Part shown: positions 1 through 7,677 of the stretch, one piece after another
How positions within the stretch are numbered: the stretch's first letter is position 1
How the letters are laid out: each line of letters begins with the position of its first letter
Assembly: GCA_937958375.1 (NCBI GenBank)
Contig: CALGNY010000095.1
Coordinates: 1-12,085 of the forward strand
Origin: an uncultured Bacillaceae bacterium
Lineage (GTDB): Bacteria; Bacillota; Bacilli; Bacillales; Alkalibacillaceae
Length of the DNA stretch: 12,085 bases
Reading direction: 5' to 3'
Notes under the pieces: generated by a model
Databases searched by the model: none
What the model saw: only the letters and a program-made list of their open reading frames with translations
Told to the model about the DNA's origin: nothing
Translations under genes and position numbers: made by a program

Positions 1-3
1 ATT

Positions 4-25
4 CCAAGGAGCCTTATATCCTTGG
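4..25. other. Inverted repeat upstream of dctP
   Basis: CCAAGGA at 4-10 pairs perfectly with TCCTTGG at 19-25 around an 8-base loop. No T-run follows on either strand, so it is not an obvious intrinsic terminator. It lies about 60 bases before dctP and could be an operator, a leader hairpin or the end of a structure cut by the window edge. The dctP promoter is not identifiable in the 82 bases available. Confidence 0.35.
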
Positions 26-82
26 CCAAAGAGATGGTTGTATTTTTAAAAATAAAAAAAGAGAAAAAAGGAGAATGTAAAC

Positions 83-1087
83 ATGAAGAAGGTTCTATTC
101 AGTGCATTGCTTGTACTATTGATGACAGCACTTGTTGCATGTGGTTCAGACTCAGAAGGATCAGGTAACGGAGGGTCTGGGGACTCAGTCACATTGAAAT
201 TGGCACACACAGGATCTGAAACACACCAGTATCACACAGCTTCTGAGAAGTTTAAAGAATTGGTAGAAGAGAAAACAGACGGAGAAATCACAGTTGAAAT
301 TCACCCGAACGCAACACTTGGTGGTGAAGGGGAAGCCGTGGAGCAAGTAATGGATGGTTCCCTTGAAATGACAACGGTTGCACCAGACAGTAACTTCTCA
401 AATACGGTTCCTGAAATGAACGTATTCGGTATTCCATATTTGTTTGAAGACCGTGATCATGCTTATAGCACTTTAGATGGAGAAATTGGTGACGAGCTAC
501 TAGCTTTAGCAGAAGAGCATAACATGAAAGGTTTGGGCTGGTGGGAAATCGGTTTCAGACACTTGTCTAACAACTCAACTGAAATCGTAACACCTGAAGA
601 TGCAGAAGGCCTACAAATCCGTGTGCAGCCTTCACCAGTTTGGGAAGAGCACATGAGAGCAATTGGTGCGAGCCCGACGCCTGTAGACTTTAATGAATTG
701 TACTCTGCACTTGACCAAGGTGTCGTCGATGGACAAGAAAACCCACTTCCGACGATTGATTCAATGAAATTCTATGAAGTACAGCAATATATTTCATTGA
801 CAGGTCACACGTATAACCCAGCGATCACTGTCATGAACTTGGATACGTGGAATGAGTTGAGTGAAGAGCATCAACAAGCTGTTCAAGAAGCTACTCAAGA
901 AACATCTGAGTACCACAGAGAAATGTTGGCTGAAAAAGAAGAAGAAATCATTCAAATGCTTGAAGATGAAGGGGTAACCATCACTGAGCCAGATCGTGCT
1001 GCCTTTAGAGAAGCGACGAGCGATGTGAAAAACGCAGTTGACGAAGTTCCTCAAGATCTAATCGAACGAATTGAAAACAACAACTAG
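83..1087 (+). CDS. dctP: TRAP transporter substrate-binding lipoprotein DctP
   Basis: This is the extracytoplasmic solute receptor of a TRAP transporter, which captures an organic acid outside the membrane and delivers it to the DctQM permease. The 334-residue product starts with a lipoprotein signal peptide: two Lys, a hydrophobic stretch and lipobox LVAC with the lipidated Cys at residue 20. A Gly/Ser-rich linker (about 21-35) follows. The body has DctP-family features: GLQIRVQPSP at about 176-185, whose Arg180 matches the family's conserved carboxylate-binding arginine, then FNELYSALDQGVVDGQENP at about 203-221. The length is usual for the family. The ATG at 83 is supported by AAAAGGAG at 66-73, nine bases upstream. 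It is first in a dctPQM operon. The conserved Arg supports a carboxylate ligand, but the substrate (C4-dicarboxylate or another acid) cannot be read from sequence alone. The family is certain. Confidence 0.96.
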   Translation: MKKVLFSALLVLLMTALVACGSDSEGSGNGGSGDSVTLKLAHTGSETHQYHTASEKFKELVEEKTDGEITVEIHPNATLGGEGEAVEQVMDGSLEMTTVAPDSNFSNTVPEMNVFGIPYLFEDRDHAYSTLDGEIGDELLALAEEHNMKGLGWWEIGFRHLSNNSTEIVTPEDAEGLQIRVQPSPVWEEHMRAIGASPTPVDFNELYSALDQGVVDGQENPLPTIDSMKFYEVQQYISLTGHTYNPAITVMNLDTWNELSEEHQQAVQEATQETSEYHREMLAEKEEEIIQMLEDEGVTITEPDRAAFREATSDVKNAVDEVPQDLIERIENNN

Positions 1088-1096
1088 AATGGATGA

Positions 1097-1122
1097 GCCC
1101 GGGAGCGTACTCTCTCCCGGGT
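1097..1122 (+). other. Hairpin between dctP and dctQ
   Basis: CCCGGGAG at 1098-1105 pairs with CTCCCGGG at 1114-1121 around an 8-base loop, with one flanking G-U pair. The stem is very GC-rich, but the bases after it are not a run of T, so full termination is unlikely. It sits just after the dctP stop. It probably stabilises the 3' end of a dctP message or slows polymerase, lowering permease output relative to binding protein (inference). Confidence 0.7.
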
Positions 1123-1150
1123 ATTCTGATTTAAAGTGAGGGTGATTGAC

Positions 1151-1612
1151 ATGACTGCACTCAAACGCCTGGACGCTATCATCGGAAAATTACTTGAAGT
1201 AGTGATTACGTTATGTTTAGGATCTGTAGTCATTATTACTTTCTTGCAAGTAATTTTCAGATATGTCCTCAACCAACCGCTGACCTGGTCTCAGGAAGCT
1301 TTAATGATCGCGTTTGTTTATAGTATCCTTTTTGGTGCAGCTTTGGCGATCCGAAATGGAGAACATTTGAAGGTTGAATTATTTGAAAAGCTACCGAATG
1401 CTATACGATTTATTTTCAAAACAATAGAGTTCATTGTGGTCGGTGCATTGATTGTTGTTCTGTTTTACTATGGGATGGAACTTGTCCAAAACAACTTAAG
1501 GTCAGGACAAACAATGAGTATGTTACCGGTAAAAATGGCATACGTCTACATGGCACTGCCGATCAGTGCAGTATTTATGGCATATTATCACGTTAGGAAG
1601 GTGTTCTCATGA
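1151..1612 (+). CDS. dctQ: TRAP transporter small permease DctQ
   Basis: This is the small, four-helix membrane subunit of the TRAP transporter, which pairs with DctM. The 153-residue product has hydrophobic segments at about 15-35, 47-67, 86-107 and 127-147. It carries the DctQ pattern LTWSQEALMIAFVYS followed by AIRNGEHLKVELF (about 44-78), with the Trp-x-x-Glu and Arg-x-Gly-x-His elements of the family. The start at ATG 1151 is chosen because GAGGGTGA (1138-1145) is well placed before it. A GTG at 1136 in the same frame would add five residues but would put the ribosome binding site inside the gene. The last four bases (ATGA) overlap the start of dctM, which indicates translational coupling. 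Confidence 0.94.
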   Translation: MTALKRLDAIIGKLLEVVITLCLGSVVIITFLQVIFRYVLNQPLTWSQEALMIAFVYSILFGAALAIRNGEHLKVELFEKLPNAIRFIFKTIEFIVVGALIVVLFYYGMELVQNNLRSGQTMSMLPVKMAYVYMALPISAVFMAYYHVRKVFS

Positions 1613-2886
1613 TATGGTTAATTGTAGTACTATTCGTACTAATACTTCTTGGAACACCGATTGCCTTTGCACTAGGGTCCGTAACCATATTTGGTGTACT
1701 TTTATCTGATCCAGACCTTTTGATTAATGTTCCAAGACGAATTTTTAGTGGAATCAACAACTTTACATTAGTCGCAGTGCCGCTTTTCATCTTAGCTGGT
1801 GAGCTGATGACCCAAGGTGGAATTTCCAAACGACTGATCAATTTCTCCAAAACATTAGTCGGTCCACTACCAGGTGGGCTTGCGATGGTTGTTATTTTGG
1901 CGAGTATGTTCTTCTCTGCATTGACAGGAACGGCAATTGCTGCAGCGGCGGCAATTGGGGGAATGATGATTCCGGCGATGAACAAGGAAGGTTACGACAA
2001 ACGGTTCTCAGCGAGTATCGTTGCAACCTCTTCCACGATTGGACCGATCATTCCACCGAGTATCGTGCTCATCCTATACGGAGTCATTGCCAGTGTATCC
2101 ATTGGGGACTTATTTATCGCCGGAGTACTTCCGGGAATCCTGATGGGACTTGGACTGATGGTTTACAGCTACTATGTTGGTAAAAAAGAAGGCTACCGTG
2201 CGAGCGACCGTAGAGCAACCTTTAAAGAAATCATGGTCGGTGCAAAAGATGCGGTATTGGCGCTGATTATGCCAGTCATCATCATCGGCGGGATTGTCAG
2301 TGGAATTTTTACGGCAACAGAGTCCGGTGTAATTGCGGTCGTCTATGCGATCATCATCGGTATGTTCGTCTATAAAGAGATTACGATTAAAGACTTTTGG
2401 CCGATTCTTCTTCAGACGGCCAAAACAACAGCAACGATTATCTTTTTGATTGGTAACGCATCCTTGTTTATCTGGTTCTTATCCTTTAACTCGATTCCGA
2501 ACCAGCTATTGGATATGCTTGGACCAGTCGCAGATAATCCATTCTTACTCCTGTTATTGATTAACGTGATTCTATTGATTGCAGGGACCTTTATCGATAC
2601 AATCAGTGCGGTTTCGATCTTTACACCACTATTCTTACCGTTGGCGTTGGCAGCAGGAATCGATCCAATCCACTTTGGTATCGTCCTTGCGGTTAACTTG
2701 ACGATTGGAATGGTTACGCCGCCACTTGGAGTATGTCTGTTCGTTACATCCTCCATTGCAAAAATCACCGTACCGAAAATGTTCAAATACCTATTTCCAC
2801 AGGTCGGTGTATTGTTGATTGTATTGTTGATCGTAACGTACATTCCAGATTTGATTTTATTCCCGGTCGAGCTGTTTATTGATTAG
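1609..2886 (+). CDS. dctM: TRAP transporter large permease DctM
   Basis: This is the large permease of the TRAP system, the ion-coupled translocation channel of the DctM/ArsB-type superfamily. The 425-residue, highly hydrophobic product is of normal family length and fits about 12 membrane segments. Typical DctM stretches are visible: VPLFILAGELM near residue 56, STIGPIIPPSIVLILYG near 142, GIFTATESGVIAVVYAI near 230 and IGMVTPPLGVCLFV near 363. It overlaps dctQ by four bases (ATGA) and closes the operon just before a strong terminator. Na+ or H+ coupling is family knowledge, and neither the ion nor the substrate can be assigned here. Confidence 0.96.
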   Translation: MIWLIVVLFVLILLGTPIAFALGSVTIFGVLLSDPDLLINVPRRIFSGINNFTLVAVPLFILAGELMTQGGISKRLINFSKTLVGPLPGGLAMVVILASMFFSALTGTAIAAAAAIGGMMIPAMNKEGYDKRFSASIVATSSTIGPIIPPSIVLILYGVIASVSIGDLFIAGVLPGILMGLGLMVYSYYVGKKEGYRASDRRATFKEIMVGAKDAVLALIMPVIIIGGIVSGIFTATESGVIAVVYAIIIGMFVYKEITIKDFWPILLQTAKTTATIIFLIGNASLFIWFLSFNSIPNQLLDMLGPVADNPFLLLLLINVILLIAGTFIDTISAVSIFTPLFLPLALAAGIDPIHFGIVLAVNLTIGMVTPPLGVCLFVTSSIAKITVPKMFKYLFPQVGVLLIVLLIVTYIPDLILFPVELFID

Positions 2887-2896
2887 CTTGATTGAT

Positions 2897-2942
2897 AAAA
2901 CCCTTGAACAATTCATTTACATGAGTTGTCCAAGGGTTTTTT
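2897..2942. terminator. Intrinsic terminator after dctM, likely bidirectional
   Basis: AAAACCCTTG (2897-2906) pairs with CAAGGGTTTT (2931-2940). The pairing continues inward, with one mismatch and one G-U pair, to a 4-base loop at 2917-2920. The plus strand ends in six T (2937-2942). The minus strand has four T after the stem, so the same hairpin can serve the convergent small gene at 2947-3177. Confidence 0.9.
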
Positions 2943-2946
2943 GTGT

Positions 2947-3177
2947 CTAGAGTATGGAAAGGATGGCCATCGCACCGGTTACCAGTGCAAGGACCAATAC
3001 GAAAAGGCTGAGCGCCACTTTTCGATCTTTCCAATAGGTAAATGAAATCGTCAACAGAAAGATGAACCCGATGAGATAATACAAGACATCAGGAACATTA
3101 AAACGTGAACTCAGTATGCGAATGAAAAGTAACGCAAATAAAATTCCGGCCAGCAATTTTGTTATTGTTTGTGACAT
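2947..3177 (-). CDS. Small three-helix membrane protein, unknown function
   Basis: I do not recognise the family. The 76-residue product is almost entirely hydrophobic, with likely membrane segments at about 5-23, 31-49 and 55-76. A short basic/acidic connector (YWKDRK) lies between the second and third, and there are no Cys or obvious catalytic residues. The ATG at 3177 is preceded on the minus strand by AGGTGA at a normal distance, which supports real translation. It is transcribed alone, converging on the dctM terminator and diverging from the sensor kinase. A role beside the transporters cannot be claimed. Confidence 0.75.
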   Translation of the reverse strand: MSQTITKLLAGILFALLFIRILSSRFNVPDVLYYLIGFIFLLTISFTYWKDRKVALSLFVLVLALVTGAMAILSIL

Positions 3178-3358
3178 CGTTAATCACCTATTTTAAGAAT
3201 AACATGATTTTGGAATATGGGGTTGGTTATGTGGTCTTAACTTGGAGAGTTGAGTTTACTCCCTTCAAAGAAAGATAGAAACTCACAAAACGACCTCACA
3301 AAATACTGATCTTCCATGTTATTCTATGGGTAGTAGAGTGACGGAAGGAACGACGCTT

Positions 3359-4960
3359 ATGGCCAGAAAATTTTCATTACAAACAAAGATTTTGACGTTG
3401 GTTATTTCACTATTGTTTTTGGTCACTTTTTCTATTACGGCAATCTCCTCCTATATGGAATGGAATCAGGTGAAAGATCATGTCGGGCAGCGTGCACTGG
3501 ATGTTGCGACATCGATTTCATTGATGCCGGAAGTGATTGATGCATTTGATGACGAGAATCCTTCTGAAACCATTCAGCCCATTGCTGAAAGTATCAGGGA
3601 GAAGGTCGGGTCCGAATTTATTGTAGTCGGTGACACTAATAGCATTCGTGTCGCCCATCCAGACGAGAACAAAATCGGTAAGAAAATGGTGGGTGGCGAT
3701 AATGATCAAGCATTGATTGATGGCGAGTATTATAAATCCGAAGCAGTCGGATCACTAGGCCCATCGTTACGCGGGAAGGCACCGATTTTTAGTGAAAGTG
3801 GAGACATTATCGGTATTGTTTCCGTTGGTTTTATGATTGAAGATATTCAAGGGATGATTTTTGACCGATTGAAAGAATTATTCATCTTATCGGTCATCAT
3901 GCTTGTTCTCGGTGCAATTGGTGGTATCTTTTTGACGAAAAGTATCCGAAAAGACATCCTGGGACTGGAACCACATGAGATTGTCAGTTTATACCGAGAT
4001 CGAAAGGCAGTGCTTCGATCTGTCAAAGAAGGAATCATTGCAGTCGATGAGCAAGGGATGATTACCATTTTGAACCACTCAGCCCGACAGATGCTTGGGC
4101 TCGACGAACGTGCAAAACATAGACATATTGATGATGTTCTTCCCAATACGAAGATGCAAGAGGTATTGCAAGGTGGTGAACCAGATATTGATGAGGAGAT
4201 TACGTGGAGAGATCGGCACTTTATCGTCAATCGCACACCACTATATGAAAATGGTGAGGTGGTCGGAGTCGTCGCCAGCTTTAGGGACAAAACTGAACTT
4301 CAGCAAATGATCAATACGCTTTCTGAAGTGAAGAGTTACTCAGAAGACTTAAGGGCCCAAACGCATGAGTTTACGAATAAACTGTATGTCTTGTCGGGGT
4401 TACTTCAGCTAGGTCATTACCAAGAAGCGATCGATTTGATTCAAGAAGAATCCTATTTTCACCAGCAACAAACAAAAAGCCTGATCGATAATATCAAAGA
4501 TGAACCCGTCCAAGCTATTCTCTTGGGTAAATTGGGTAAGGCATCTGAGAAAAAAATCGATTTTACGGTCGATGAAAATAGTTCGTTGAGCCGTCTGCCT
4601 GAGCATTTGACAGCATCGAAGCTGGTGACCATTTTAGGGAACTTGTTTGATAATGCAATGGATGCCGTAGCTGGTCAGAAAGAAAAAAGGGTTGGCTTCT
4701 TTACGACAGACTTAGGCAACGATGTCATCTTTGAGGTCAGCGATAATGGACCAGGAATTGAACTAGAAAAACAATCACAAATCTTCGATAGAGGCTTTTC
4801 TACAAAAGAATCAGAGAATCGAGGCTATGGGTTGTCGATTGTTGAGGACATCGTTGAGGAATTGCAAGGAACAATCAGTTTTAACAGTGATGAAACAGGA
4901 ACGGTGTTTACCGTTTATTTGCCAAAATATTTACGCGGTCAAGAAAGTGAAGTGGGGTAA
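3359..4960 (+). CDS. CitA/DcuS-family sensor histidine kinase for di/tricarboxylates
   Basis: This is a membrane sensor kinase that would detect an extracellular carboxylate and phosphorylate the adjacent regulator. With ATG 3359 it has 533 residues. It has membrane segments at about 10-32 and 173-195, enclosing a PDC/CACHE sensor domain. That domain holds IRVAHPDENKIGK (Arg97, His100), MVGGD and SLGPSLRGKAPIF (Arg138, Lys140), matching the carboxylate-binding residues of CitA/DcuS sensors. A cytoplasmic PAS domain spans about 215-310. The kinase core has the family H-box RAQTHEFTNKL (His336), N-box NLFDNAMDA, DNGPGI (462-467) and GYGLSIV. The start is chosen because GGAAGGA (3343-3349) lies nine bases before 3359; an in-frame ATG at 3326 would add 11 residues but has no clear site. 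Bacillus homologues include DctS, CitS and MalK. Which of these it matches cannot be settled by eye, so no symbol is given. Confidence 0.95.
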   Translation: MARKFSLQTKILTLVISLLFLVTFSITAISSYMEWNQVKDHVGQRALDVATSISLMPEVIDAFDDENPSETIQPIAESIREKVGSEFIVVGDTNSIRVAHPDENKIGKKMVGGDNDQALIDGEYYKSEAVGSLGPSLRGKAPIFSESGDIIGIVSVGFMIEDIQGMIFDRLKELFILSVIMLVLGAIGGIFLTKSIRKDILGLEPHEIVSLYRDRKAVLRSVKEGIIAVDEQGMITILNHSARQMLGLDERAKHRHIDDVLPNTKMQEVLQGGEPDIDEEITWRDRHFIVNRTPLYENGEVVGVVASFRDKTELQQMINTLSEVKSYSEDLRAQTHEFTNKLYVLSGLLQLGHYQEAIDLIQEESYFHQQQTKSLIDNIKDEPVQAILLGKLGKASEKKIDFTVDENSSLSRLPEHLTASKLVTILGNLFDNAMDAVAGQKEKRVGFFTTDLGNDVIFEVSDNGPGIELEKQSQIFDRGFSTKESENRGYGLSIVEDIVEELQGTISFNSDETGTVFTVYLPKYLRGQESEVG

Positions 4961-5632
4961 ATGCTACGAGTTGGAATTGCGGAAGATGATTATCGGATTG
5001 CAGCTATTCATGAGGAATTTTTGTCTAAGATGAATGATATAGAAGTCGTCTTCAAGGCATTAACTGGCGAAGAGACAATGAAGCAGATCGAAAGCAATGA
5101 TATCGATTTGCTTTTATTGGATATCTATATGCCTGACCGCCTTGGAACGGATTTAATCAATGAAATCCGAGAAATGAAGCCAGAGGTCGGAATCATCATG
5201 ATTAGCGCGGGGACGGAAAAAGGCATTGTTCAGAAGGCGCTGCAATTAGGTGTATTTGATTACATCATTAAGCCTGTAACGTTAGAGAGGTTTATGGAAA
5301 CCGTCGAGAAATACCGGACGTTTCGTCGTGAACTGGAACAAAAGAGCGAAGTCGATCAATCATTTCTCGATCAATACTTTGGTTATGACACTAGTTCGGA
5401 GGATGAAGAGACACCGAAAGGAATCGATCCGCTATCCTTGAAAAAAGTCAAAGGAATTCTGAAGAAAGAAAATGGTGTGACCGCTGAGGAAATGGGCAAC
5501 TTAATGGGAGCCTCCCGAACGACTGCCCGGCGGTATTTAGAATACCTCATTTCAGTCGGTCAGTGCCATGCCGAATTGGAATACGGAATTGTCGGTAGAC
5601 CTGAACGTCGCTACTATTCAGAGAGAATATAG
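4961..5632 (+). CDS. CitB/DcuR-family response regulator
   Basis: This is the DNA-binding partner of the preceding kinase. The 223-residue product has an N-terminal receiver domain (1-120) with acidic pocket Glu8-Asp9-Asp10, phospho-acceptor Asp54 in LLLLDIYMPD, Ser82 at the Thr/Ser position and Lys104 in IIKPV. After an acidic linker (about 141-155), the C-terminal domain has a helix-turn-helix (GVTAEEMGNLMGASRTTARR, about 172-191) and the ending GRPERRYY typical of the CitB/DcuR/MalR group. Its ATG follows the kinase TAA directly, with only a short GGGG as ribosome binding site, so translational coupling is likely. The gene is followed by a terminator and lies upstream of tctCBA, which makes that operon the most likely target. 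dctPQM is a second candidate. Confidence 0.95.
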   Translation: MLRVGIAEDDYRIAAIHEEFLSKMNDIEVVFKALTGEETMKQIESNDIDLLLLDIYMPDRLGTDLINEIREMKPEVGIIMISAGTEKGIVQKALQLGVFDYIIKPVTLERFMETVEKYRTFRRELEQKSEVDQSFLDQYFGYDTSSEDEETPKGIDPLSLKKVKGILKKENGVTAEEMGNLMGASRTTARRYLEYLISVGQCHAELEYGIVGRPERRYYSERI

Positions 5633-5639
5633 GATTAGG

Positions 5640-5664
5640 CTCGGCTGTGATAGCCGAGTTTTTT
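5640..5664 (+). terminator. Intrinsic terminator after the response regulator
   Basis: CTCGGCT (5640-5646) pairs with AGCCGAG (5652-5658) around a 5-base loop and is followed directly by six T (5659-5664). It begins seven bases after the regulator stop codon. It separates the two-component operon from tctCBA, which therefore needs its own promoter. Confidence 0.92.
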
Positions 5665-5697
5665 GTTTGTGGGAGTGGGCGGACTGTTATTGATATG

Positions 5698-5885
5698 CCG
5701 AATAAATGGTCCCCTAGTCGGAGATATGTTCCCCACGGCTCAAAAAATAGTCCGCCTAGTCGGAGATAGTACCCTGCAGCCAAATAAATGGGCTCGTATT
5801 TGCAAGATATGTATCCCGCAGCCAAATAAATGGTCCTACGCTTGGAAGATATGCGCCCTACAGCCCAATAAATGGCTCACCAACC
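5698..5885. repeat. Degenerate 41-42 bp tandem repeat, about 4.5 copies
   Basis: Four full units (5698-5738, 5739-5779, 5780-5821, 5822-5863) and a partial fifth (from 5864) are visible. AATAAATGG recurs at 5701, 5783, 5825 and 5867, with a degraded copy at 5742. AGATATG recurs at 5722, 5805 and 5847, with a degraded copy at 5764. Each unit is itself two related halves of about 21 bp, one AATAAATGGTCC-like and one AGATATGTTCCC-like. Periods of 41 and 42 are mixed, so coding is unlikely. The array fills the gap between the regulator terminator and the tctC promoter region. Its function is unknown. It could be an expanded regulatory site, a leader structure or a dispersed genomic repeat. Confidence 0.85.
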
Positions 5886-5942
5886 TCCACCTCATGAACA
5901 AAATGAACAAAATTATTTTTTTGATTTCAATGTCACTTATTT

Positions 5943-5956
5943 TGAAAACGGTTACA
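5943..5956 (+). promoter_or_regulatory. Catabolite-responsive element (cre) upstream of tctC
   Basis: TGAAAACGGTTACA matches the Bacillus cre consensus TGAAARCGYTTWCA at 13 of 14 positions, differing only at the Y. It lies about 80 bases before the tctC start. CcpA bound here would tie tctCBA expression to preferred-sugar availability. A possible -10 (CATAAT, 5978-5983) would put the site near -40, where CcpA usually represses, but no good -35 accompanies it, so the promoter itself is not assigned. Confidence 0.7.
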
Positions 5957-6035
5957 AGGGGTTGTTTTACCTGCTAACATAATTGCCAATGAACATTATG
6001 TGAACTTTTTAAAAAATCTTATGGGGGTAAGACAA

Positions 6036-7100
6036 ATGAAAAAGTTTCTAGCAATCTCATTATTTATCTTATTACTTGGTTTTCTAGCTGCTTGTGGCGG
6101 AGAGGAAGCTGAGGAAACACAGGCCGAATCAGAGGACAGCGAAGAAAGTGCTGACAATAATGAAAGCGCTGACAGTGGATCTGATGGAGAGTGGGCGCCT
6201 GAACAAAATATTGAAATGGTAGCTCCGGCTGGTGCTGGTGGCGGTTGGGATACAACTGCTCGTATGGCAGCGCAGGTATTGAATGAAGAAGGTATTATTG
6301 ATCAAAGTATTGGTGTTGTGAATAAAGAAGGTGCAGGTGGAGCGATTGGTTGGTCTTATATCGCTAACCAAGAAGGTAATCCACACCACTTATTCGTATC
6401 ATCTTCTCCAATTCTATTGGTTCCGTTAAACGGTCAATCTGATCATGGCCATGAAGATTTTACACCGATTGCAAACGTGATTGCTGACTATGGTGCTTTT
6501 GCTGTAAGAGAAGATGCCGAGTGGGAAAACTTAAATGAATTATTCGAGCAAATGAAAGAAGATCCTTCAAGCGTAACGGTTGTTGGAACGTCATCACCAG
6601 GTAGTATGGACCACATCCAGTTTGTCCGTTTTGCGAAAGCAGCCGGCGTTGACATCACGAAGATCAAATACGTATCTGCTCCAGATGCAGAGGGAATCAC
6701 TCAGCTTCTCAACGGAAGTGCGGATGTATTCTCAACGGGTGTCGGTGAGGTCGTCGAGCAAGTAAGAGCAGGAGAAATTCGCGTACTTGGTGTTACGGCA
6801 GAAGAAAGACTTGAAGGCGAAGTGATGTCTGAGTTCCCAACTGCAAAAGAACAAGGCATTGATGAAGTATTCATTAACTGGCGTGGTTTCTTCGGGCCAG
6901 CGGGAATGACGGATGCACAGGTCGCTTATTATGAAGAAAAATTGAAAGAGCTAAGTGACTCTGAAGCGTTTGCGGATATCCGTTCGAATTACGGATGGAA
7001 CGAAATGTTCATGGGCAGTGAAGAATATCAACAGTTCTTGGATGAAGAAAAGGAAAACTTAAAAGGTCTATTAGAGGAACTTGACTTGTTGGCAGAATAA
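6036..7100 (+). CDS. tctC: Tripartite tricarboxylate transporter binding protein TctC
   Basis: This is the extracytoplasmic substrate-binding lipoprotein of a TTT-family transporter (Bug/TctC fold), handing a carboxylate to TctAB. With ATG 6036 it has 354 residues. The signal peptide ends in lipobox LAAC with Cys20. A strongly acidic Asp/Glu/Ser/Asn linker runs from about 23 to 52. The mature domain has the family motifs GAGGGWDTTARMAAQ and VVNKEGAGGAIGWSYIANQ near its start, SSPGSMDHIQ in the middle and NWRGFFGPAGM near the C-terminus. The start is chosen for GGGGGTAA (6023-6030) just upstream and for a proper signal peptide; an in-frame ATG at 6000 would put 12 residues before it. The long linker is unusual and may reflect high-salt life (inference). 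The TctC family binds citrate and many other carboxylates, so the ligand is unproven. Confidence 0.95.
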   Translation: MKKFLAISLFILLLGFLAACGGEEAEETQAESEDSEESADNNESADSGSDGEWAPEQNIEMVAPAGAGGGWDTTARMAAQVLNEEGIIDQSIGVVNKEGAGGAIGWSYIANQEGNPHHLFVSSSPILLVPLNGQSDHGHEDFTPIANVIADYGAFAVREDAEWENLNELFEQMKEDPSSVTVVGTSSPGSMDHIQFVRFAKAAGVDITKIKYVSAPDAEGITQLLNGSADVFSTGVGEVVEQVRAGEIRVLGVTAEERLEGEVMSEFPTAKEQGIDEVFINWRGFFGPAGMTDAQVAYYEEKLKELSDSEAFADIRSNYGWNEMFMGSEEYQQFLDEEKENLKGLLEELDLLAE

Positions 7101-7122
7101 CCATTGTTTGAGCTTGATATTC

Positions 7123-7163
7123 TCGGAAGTCAACGGAAGCACCGTTGACTTCTGATTCTTTTT
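7123..7163 (+). terminator. Terminator-like hairpin between tctC and tctB
   Basis: GAAGTCAACGG (7126-7136) pairs perfectly with CCGTTGACTTC (7142-7152) around a 5-base loop. The stem extends to 14 bp with one G-U pair and is followed by TTCTTTTT (7156-7163). It lies between the tctC stop and the tctB ribosome binding site. No separate tctB promoter is evident, so it probably ends only some transcripts, leaving more tctC than tctBA message. Confidence 0.8.
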
Positions 7164-7206
7164 GACAACTATGAATCTATTCATCGAATGAGAGGAGGAA
7201 TTGATT

Positions 7207-7665
7207 GTGTTGAAAAATGTGAATCAGCGGATTGCAATCGTTTTGGCTTTAATTTCAATTATATACTTAATTCTTAGTTATCAATTACCAACCTATCCAT
7301 ACATCCCTGTCGACGCAGATGCGATTCCTAAAGCATTGGGTTGGCTTTTGTTGGTTTTATCAGTTGGTTTATTCTTCTCTAAAGATCGTGACTCGGAGGA
7401 ACAGAAGGCGAGGAGACGTATTCCAAAAAAAGATGTCATCAGCTTATTGGTCGTTTTCGTACTTGTCTTTTTATACATTACATTATTTGAAGCGTTGGGC
7501 TTTATCCTGACGACAATCCTTTTTGTATTCACATGCACATGGTACTTAGGGTATAAAAAACATTTGGTGAATGCCATTGTGTCGATTGTATTTCCAGTCG
7601 CATTGTATAGCATTTTCGTTTATTTACTACAAATCAGATTGCCAGCAGGGATTCTGCCATTTTAA
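7207..7665 (+). CDS. tctB: Tripartite tricarboxylate transporter small permease TctB
   Basis: This is the small membrane subunit of the TTT transporter, the counterpart of DctQ in TRAP systems. The 152-residue product has hydrophobic segments at about 8-26, 43-60, 76-110 (probably two close helices) and 120-142. The loop DADAIPKALGWLLLVLSVG and the end RLPAGILPF are typical of TctB (DUF1468) proteins. GTG 7207 is preferred because AGGAGG at 7193-7198 is eight bases upstream. The in-frame TTG at 7201 is too close to that site, and TTG at 7210 is a weaker choice. It is followed after 12 bases by tctA. Sequence conservation in this family is low, so the call rests partly on its place between tctC and tctA. 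Confidence 0.93.
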   Translation: MLKNVNQRIAIVLALISIIYLILSYQLPTYPYIPVDADAIPKALGWLLLVLSVGLFFSKDRDSEEQKARRRIPKKDVISLLVVFVLVFLYITLFEALGFILTTILFVFTCTWYLGYKKHLVNAIVSIVFPVALYSIFVYLLQIRLPAGILPF

Positions 7666-7677
7666 AGGAGGGATATA

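Noticed and set aside
41..54. Palindrome TATTTTTAAAAATA before dctP
   Set aside because: It is made only of A and T within an AT-rich leader, so it is easily a chance result. No matching promoter spacing was found.
3251..3285. Inverted repeat TGAGTTT / AAACTCA between the small membrane gene and the kinase gene
   Set aside because: Only seven bases per arm with a 21-base loop in an AT-rich intergenic region. It could occur by chance, and no promoter elements line up with it.
5663..5977. A 104-codon open frame with a repeated peptide containing QPNKW
   Set aside because: It lies over the tandem repeat. The peptide repetition comes from the 42-base period of the later units, while the 41-base units break the phase. 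There is no ribosome binding site before its start, and it begins within the regulator terminator.
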